Assembly (NCBI RefSeq): GCF_051710625.1
Contig: NZ_JBPESN010000080.1
Span: forward strand, 1-10,112
DNA length: 10,112 nucleotides
DNA from: JBPESN01 sp051710625
GTDB taxonomy: Bacteria; Pseudomonadota; Gammaproteobacteria; Enterobacterales; Enterobacteriaceae
Direction of reading: 5' to 3'
This document shows, in pieces, positions 7,352 through 10,112 of the stretch. The number at the start of each line of letters is the position of its first letter. Within the stretch, counting starts at the first letter, position 1. The notes beneath the pieces are model-generated. The model saw nothing but the letters and a program-made list of their open reading frames with translations. It was not told the origin of the DNA and did not search any database. A program made the translations under genes and the position numbers.

Positions 7352-9028
7352 ATGACAGAATCTTTTGCTCAACTCTTTGAAGAATCCCTGAAAGAAATCG
7401 AAACCCGTCCGGGCTCCATCGTTTGCGGTACCGTTGTGTCCATCGCGAAAGACGTGGTTCTGGTTGACGCCGGCCTGAAATCTGAATCCGCCATTCCCGT
7501 CGAGCAATTCCGCAACGCCCAGGGCGAGCTGGAAATCGAAGTGGGCGATCAGGTTGACGTCGCGCTGGATGCAGTCGAAGACGGTTTCGGCGAAACGCTG
7601 CTGTCCCGTGAAAAAGCCAAGCGCCACGAAGCCTGGCTGATGCTGGAAAAAGCGTATGAAAAAGCGGCCACCGTTATCGGCGTTATCAACGGGAAAGTCA
7701 AAGGCGGTTTCACCGTTGAACTGAACGGTATCCGTGCGTTCCTGCCGGGTTCTCTGGTCGACGTGCGTCCGGTTCGCGACACCCTGCATCTGGAAGGCAA
7801 AGAGCTTGAGTTTAAAGTGATCAAGCTGGATCAGAAACGCAATAACGTCGTGGTTTCCCGTCGTGCCGTTATCGAATCCGAAAACAGCGCCGAGCGCGAT
7901 CAGCTGCTGGAAAACCTGCAGGAAGGCATGGAAGTCAAGGGTATCGTCAAGAACCTGACCGACTACGGCGCTTTCGTTGATCTGGGCGGCGTTGACGGCC
8001 TGCTGCACATCACCGATATGGCCTGGAAGCGCGTCAAGCATCCAAGCGAAATCGTGAATGTCGGCGACGAGATCACCGTTAAAGTACTGAAATTCGATCG
8101 TGAGCGTACCCGTGTCTCCCTCGGCCTGAAACAGCTGGGCGAAGATCCGTGGGTCGCTATCGCGAAGCGTTACCCGGAAGGCACCCGTCTGACCGGTCGC
8201 GTGACCAACCTGACCGACTACGGCTGCTTCGTTGAAATTGAAGAAGGCGTTGAAGGCCTGGTGCACGTTTCCGAAATGGACTGGACCAACAAAAATATCC
8301 ATCCGTCCAAAGTGGTTAACGTGGGCGACGTGGTGGAAGTTATGGTGCTGGACATCGACGAAGAACGTCGTCGTATCTCCCTGGGTCTGAAGCAGTGCAA
8401 AGCCAATCCGTGGCAGCAGTTCGCTGAAACCCATAACAAGGGCGACCGCGTTGAAGGCAAAATCAAGTCAATCACCGACTTCGGGATCTTTATCGGCCTG
8501 GACGGCGGCATCGACGGCCTGGTTCATCTGTCCGACATCTCCTGGAACGTGGCCGGCGAAGAAGCCGTGCGCGAATACAAGAAGGGTGACGAAATCGCGG
8601 CCGTGGTTCTGCAGGTTGACGCAGAGCGCGAGCGTATTTCCCTGGGCGTGAAGCAGCTGGCTGAAGATCCGTTCAATAACTACCTGTCTTTGAACAAGAA
8701 AGGGGCTATTGTTATTGGTAAAGTCACAGCAGTTGACGCGAAAGGTGCTACAGTTGAATTAGCAGGCGGCGTTGAAGGTTACCTGCGCGCTTCTGAAGCC
8801 TCGCGCGACCGCGTTGAAGATGCTAGGCTGGTTCTGAACGTGGGCGACGATGTGGAAGCAAAATTCACCGGCGTTGATCGCAAAAACCGCGTTGTCAGCC
8901 TGTCCGTTCGTGTTAAGGACGAGGCGGATGAGAAAGAAGCCATCAGCACCGTGAACAACAAGCAGGAAGAAGGCAGCTTCTCCAACGCGATGGCTGAAGC
9001 CTTTAAAGCGGCGACCAAAGGCGAGTAA
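7352..9028 (+). CDS. rpsA: 30S ribosomal protein S1
   Basis: RpsA is the large, loosely bound 30S protein that captures and unfolds mRNA at initiation. It has 558 residues (E. coli 557), with about six S1-type OB folds at roughly 21-87, 105-171, 192-260, 277-347, 364-434 and 451-520. The central repeats show the signature NLTDYGAFVDL...DGLLHITDM, NLTDYGCFVEI...EGLVHVSEM and SITDFGIFIGL...DGLVHLSDI. Start MTESFAQLFEESLKEIE matches the family; the ATG has no Shine-Dalgarno, which fits S1 autogenous control. Differences from E. coli are few and lie mostly in the first domain (IVCGTVV where E. coli has IVRGTVV), the sixth domain and the C-terminal tail (NNKQEEGSFSN). The gene ends with TAA followed by TAATAA-like triplets. 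It is essential in E. coli and intact here. A 362-codon open frame on the opposite strand is a shadow of its codon bias. Confidence 0.98.
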   Translation: MTESFAQLFEESLKEIETRPGSIVCGTVVSIAKDVVLVDAGLKSESAIPVEQFRNAQGELEIEVGDQVDVALDAVEDGFGETLLSREKAKRHEAWLMLEKAYEKAATVIGVINGKVKGGFTVELNGIRAFLPGSLVDVRPVRDTLHLEGKELEFKVIKLDQKRNNVVVSRRAVIESENSAERDQLLENLQEGMEVKGIVKNLTDYGAFVDLGGVDGLLHITDMAWKRVKHPSEIVNVGDEITVKVLKFDRERTRVSLGLKQLGEDPWVAIAKRYPEGTRLTGRVTNLTDYGCFVEIEEGVEGLVHVSEMDWTNKNIHPSKVVNVGDVVEVMVLDIDEERRRISLGLKQCKANPWQQFAETHNKGDRVEGKIKSITDFGIFIGLDGGIDGLVHLSDISWNVAGEEAVREYKKGDEIAAVVLQVDAERERISLGVKQLAEDPFNNYLSLNKKGAIVIGKVTAVDAKGATVELAGGVEGYLRASEASRDRVEDARLVLNVGDDVEAKFTGVDRKNRVVSLSVRVKDEADEKEAISTVNNKQEEGSFSNAMAEAFKAATKGE

Positions 9029-9038
9029 TAATAACGGG

Positions 9039-9061
9039 GGAGCGGAGGTGAACTCTGCTCC
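9039..9061 (+). other. hairpin after rpsA
   Basis: GGAGCGGAG and CTCTGCTCC form a 9-bp stem (one G-U pair) around the loop GTGAA, starting ten bases after the rpsA stop. No T-run follows, so it is not a standard intrinsic terminator. It may be an mRNA-stabilising or processing structure, or a partial attenuator between rpsA and ihfB. Confidence 0.5.
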
Positions 9062-9082
9062 TGGACGGTAGTTAAAGTGTTA

Positions 9083-9104
9083 CGCTGCTCTCAAAAGAGC
9101 CGCG
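9083..9104 (+). other. hairpin upstream of the ihfB ribosome binding site
   Basis: CGC-T-GCTCT and AGAGC-C-GCG pair around CAAA, giving a stem of five plus three pairs with one internal mismatch. It ends a few bases before the ihfB Shine-Dalgarno (GGAGG at 9112-9116), so it could influence ihfB translation or mark a transcript processing point. It is only a structural observation. Confidence 0.35.
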
Positions 9105-9120
9105 TAAACTTGGAGGAATT

Positions 9121-9405
9121 ATGACCAAGTCCGAGCTTATCGAAAGACTTGCTCGCCAGCACGCTCATATCCAGGCAAAAGTGGTTGAGGATGCAGTGAA
9201 GGAGATGCTTGAGTATATGGCGACGACACTCGCCAGCGGCGAACGCATTGAAATCCGCGGTTTCGGCAGTTTTTCTCTTCACTACCGTGCCCCGCGTATC
9301 GGCCGCAATCCGAAAACCGGTGACAAAGTGGAACTGGAAGGCAAATATGTTCCGCACTTCAAACCGGGTAAAGAGTTGCGCGATCGCGCCAACATCTACG
9401 GTTAA
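9121..9405 (+). CDS. ihfB: integration host factor, beta subunit
   Basis: IhfB pairs with IhfA to form IHF, the nucleoid protein that bends DNA sharply at specific sites in replication, recombination and transcription control. It has 94 residues, the same as E. coli, and is almost identical in the DNA-binding half. The start ATG follows TTGGAGGAATT, a strong ribosome binding site. Features of the HU/IHF family: N-terminal helices (1-38), then RIEIRGFGSFSLHYRAPR with Glu44 and Arg46, and the beta-arm tip RNPKTGDKV with the intercalating Pro64, ending KPGKELRDRANIYG. It lies 92 bases after rpsA, as in other enterobacteria, and is closed by an intrinsic terminator. The next gene in E. coli (ycaI) is not visible; an IS begins 172 bases downstream. 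Confidence 0.98.
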   Translation: MTKSELIERLARQHAHIQAKVVEDAVKEMLEYMATTLASGERIEIRGFGSFSLHYRAPRIGRNPKTGDKVELEGKYVPHFKPGKELRDRANIYG

Positions 9406-9441
9406 CCGCCGCGGCCCGGCGGCCAATATTATTGCAAACCT

Positions 9442-9472
9442 AAAAAAGCCCCGTTTAAGAGGCTTTTTTTTT
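9442..9472 (+). terminator. intrinsic terminator after ihfB
   Basis: Six A and GCC (9442-9450) pair with GGC and a run of nine T (9461-9472), with CCGTTTAAGA between them. The T-run makes it a clear rho-independent terminator for the rpsA-ihfB transcripts; the A-run makes it partly usable in the other direction as well. Confidence 0.88.
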
Positions 9473-9577
9473 GCCTTTGCGCCGCTGGAGGACCAGGTCA
9501 ACGGCTGATAGGAGAAGGCTAAGCGGGACCGATACTCTGTAGAGGTATTTAACACCGGTAGCAATTCAGCCCCTGTC
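9473..9577. other. short spacer between the ihfB terminator and the right IS
   Basis: 105 bases with no open frame of interest, repeat or promoter that I can defend. In E. coli ycaI follows ihfB, but no ycaI start is recognisable here before the IS. Confidence 0.5.
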
Positions 9578-9651
9578 TGTAGTGGCACACTGAATTTGGC
9601 CACCCGAACAGAGGTGATATGCTCACCTCAGAACAACACGGGGGTGCACCA

Positions 9652-9957
9652 ATGAAAAGAAGAAATTTTAGTCCTGAATTCAAACGCGAATCCGCTCAAC
9701 TGGTTGTCGACCAAAATTACACCGCCGCACAAGCAGCAAAAGCCATGGACGTTGGCCTTTCTACGATGGTGAAATGGGTAAACAACTGCGTGATAAGCGA
9801 CAGGGGAAAACGCCAAAAGCTTCTCCCATACATAACCCCGGAACAAATCGAAATACGTGAGCTCAAGAAGAAGGTACAACGCATTAAAATGGAAAACGAA
9901 ACATTAAAAAAGGCTACAGCGCTCTTGATGTCAGACCCCCTGAACAGTTCTCGTTAA
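9652..9957 (+). CDS. IS3-family orfA with a frame-restoring double lesion (right copy)
   Basis: OrfA DNA-binding protein of the IS. The start is ATG 9652 (MKRRNFSPEF) behind GGGGGTG; in-frame ATG 9619 behind GAGGTG is an alternative that adds eleven residues (112 in total). The helix-turn-helix part is intact up to LSTMVKWV. Then a missing A (three at 9780-9782 where the left copy has four) shifts the frame by -1, and the CATA duplication at 9827-9834 shifts it by +1, so the original frame returns at TPEQIEIRELKKK. Eighteen residues between (VISDRGKRQKLLPY and flanks) replace the usual KQLRDERQGKTPKASPI. The C-terminal zipper region and the stop at 9955-9957 are kept. Whether the scrambled linker leaves OrfA active is unknown. 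Confidence 0.8.
   Translation: MKRRNFSPEFKRESAQLVVDQNYTAAQAAKAMDVGLSTMVKWVNNCVISDRGKRQKLLPYITPEQIEIRELKKKVQRIKMENETLKKATALLMSDPLNSSR
9906..9912 (+). promoter_or_regulatory. A6G slippery site for orfA-orfB -1 frameshifting
   Basis: AAAAAAG read as TTA AAA AAG in the orfA frame is the classic IS3-family A AAA AAG slip sequence. Slipping by -1 joins orfA to the open frame that begins GGC at 9912. The same motif is at 203-209 on the minus strand in the left copy. Confidence 0.8.
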
Positions 9958-10112
9958 TCGGGAAACTCAGAGCGCATTATCCTGTAGCCACACTCTGCCA
10001 CGTGTTCAGGGTTCATCGCAGCAGTTACAAATACTGGAAAAGTCGTCCTGACAGGCCAGACGGCAGGCGAACGGTATTGCGCAGTCAGGTTCATGAACTG
10101 CACAGTATCAGC
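9912..10112 (+). CDS. IS3-family orfB transposase, N-terminal fragment (right copy)
   Basis: In the -1 frame after the slippery run, 67 codons are open to the window edge: GYSALDVR..., LIGKLRAHYPVATLCHVFRV, HRSSYKYWKSRPDRPDGRRT, VLRSQVHELHSIS. This is the start of the DDE transposase half of an IS1222-like IS3 element, normally translated as an OrfAB fusion. No lesion is visible in this part. The catalytic DDE residues lie beyond the window, so integrity of the full transposase cannot be judged. There is no obvious independent start codon near 9912, in line with expression by frameshifting. Confidence 0.78.

Larger units (their letters stand above)
9578..10112 (+). mobile_element. IS3-family insertion sequence, right copy, 5' part only
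   Basis: Same element as at 1-538 but on the opposite strand; the two copies face outward from the core region. The end begins TGTAGTGGCACACTGAATTT, identical to the left copy. It contains orfA, the A6G slippery run at 9906-9912 and the beginning of orfB, and leaves the window at 10112. Compared with the left copy it lacks one A at 9780-9782 and has about ten substitutions, several of which change residues away from the form I recall as usual (for example SDPLNSS where the left copy has SDSLNSS), so this copy seems the more diverged one. Confidence 0.9.

Noticed and set aside
7346..8434. Long open frame on the minus strand inside rpsA
   Set aside because: It mirrors rpsA codon usage, is rich in His, Phe and Gln as such shadows are, and overlaps a certain gene with no start signal of its own.
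9091..9603. Minus-strand open frame opposite ihfB
   Set aside because: It is antisense to ihfB and the terminator, and begins in the IS end; no recognisable domain.
1..10112. A composite transposon carrying serC-aroA-cmk-rpsA-ihfB between two IS copies
   Set aside because: The interior follows the ancestral chromosomal order and holds essential genes, so the two IS copies are better read as separate insertions or contig ends.

Overview
The window looks like a piece of chromosome from a Sodalis-like member of the Enterobacterales. This is inferred from recalled E. coli protein sequences and gene order, not from a database search. The E. coli order pflB-focA-ycaO / serC-aroA-cmk-rpsA-ihfB is kept, but ycaP (between ycaO and serC in E. 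coli) and ycaL (between aroA and cmk) are absent. Decayed catabolic genes and IS copies beside intact housekeeping genes fit a recently host-restricted symbiont. The genus is a moderate-confidence guess.

Layout. 1-538 is the 5' part of an IS3-family element on the minus strand, running off the left edge. 539-1827 is pflB (pyruvate formate-lyase), 1842-2586 is focA (formate channel) and 2990-3741 is ycaO. All three are on the minus strand and all are pseudogenes, carrying frameshifts, a nonsense codon, deletions and an IS truncation. 2587-2989 is the AT-rich ycaO-focA spacer, which still holds promoter-like sequence and two palindromes. On the plus strand follow intact serC (3901-4986), aroA (5139-6446), cmk (6554-7237), rpsA (7352-9028) and ihfB (9121-9405), with a clear intrinsic terminator at 9442-9472. 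9578-10112 is a second copy of the same IS, on the plus strand.

How the genes work together. SerC makes phosphoserine (serine and pyridoxine supply) and AroA makes EPSP (chorismate supply); they form the classical serC-aroA pair. Cmk recycles CMP/dCMP, RpsA is ribosomal protein S1 and IhfB is the beta subunit of the DNA-bending protein IHF. The lost block is the anaerobic pyruvate-to-formate and formate-export unit plus the ribosomal-protein-modification accessory gene ycaO. The contrast between a wholly dead minus-strand block and a wholly intact plus-strand block is the main biological message.

I saw no CRISPR array, tRNA, rRNA, phage gene, toxin-antitoxin pair or defence system, and no convincing novel system. 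The most unusual details are the matching IS copies at both window ends, which share a 4-base duplication in orfA that the right copy has compensated with a 1-base deletion, and the readable order of damage in pflB, focA and ycaO.
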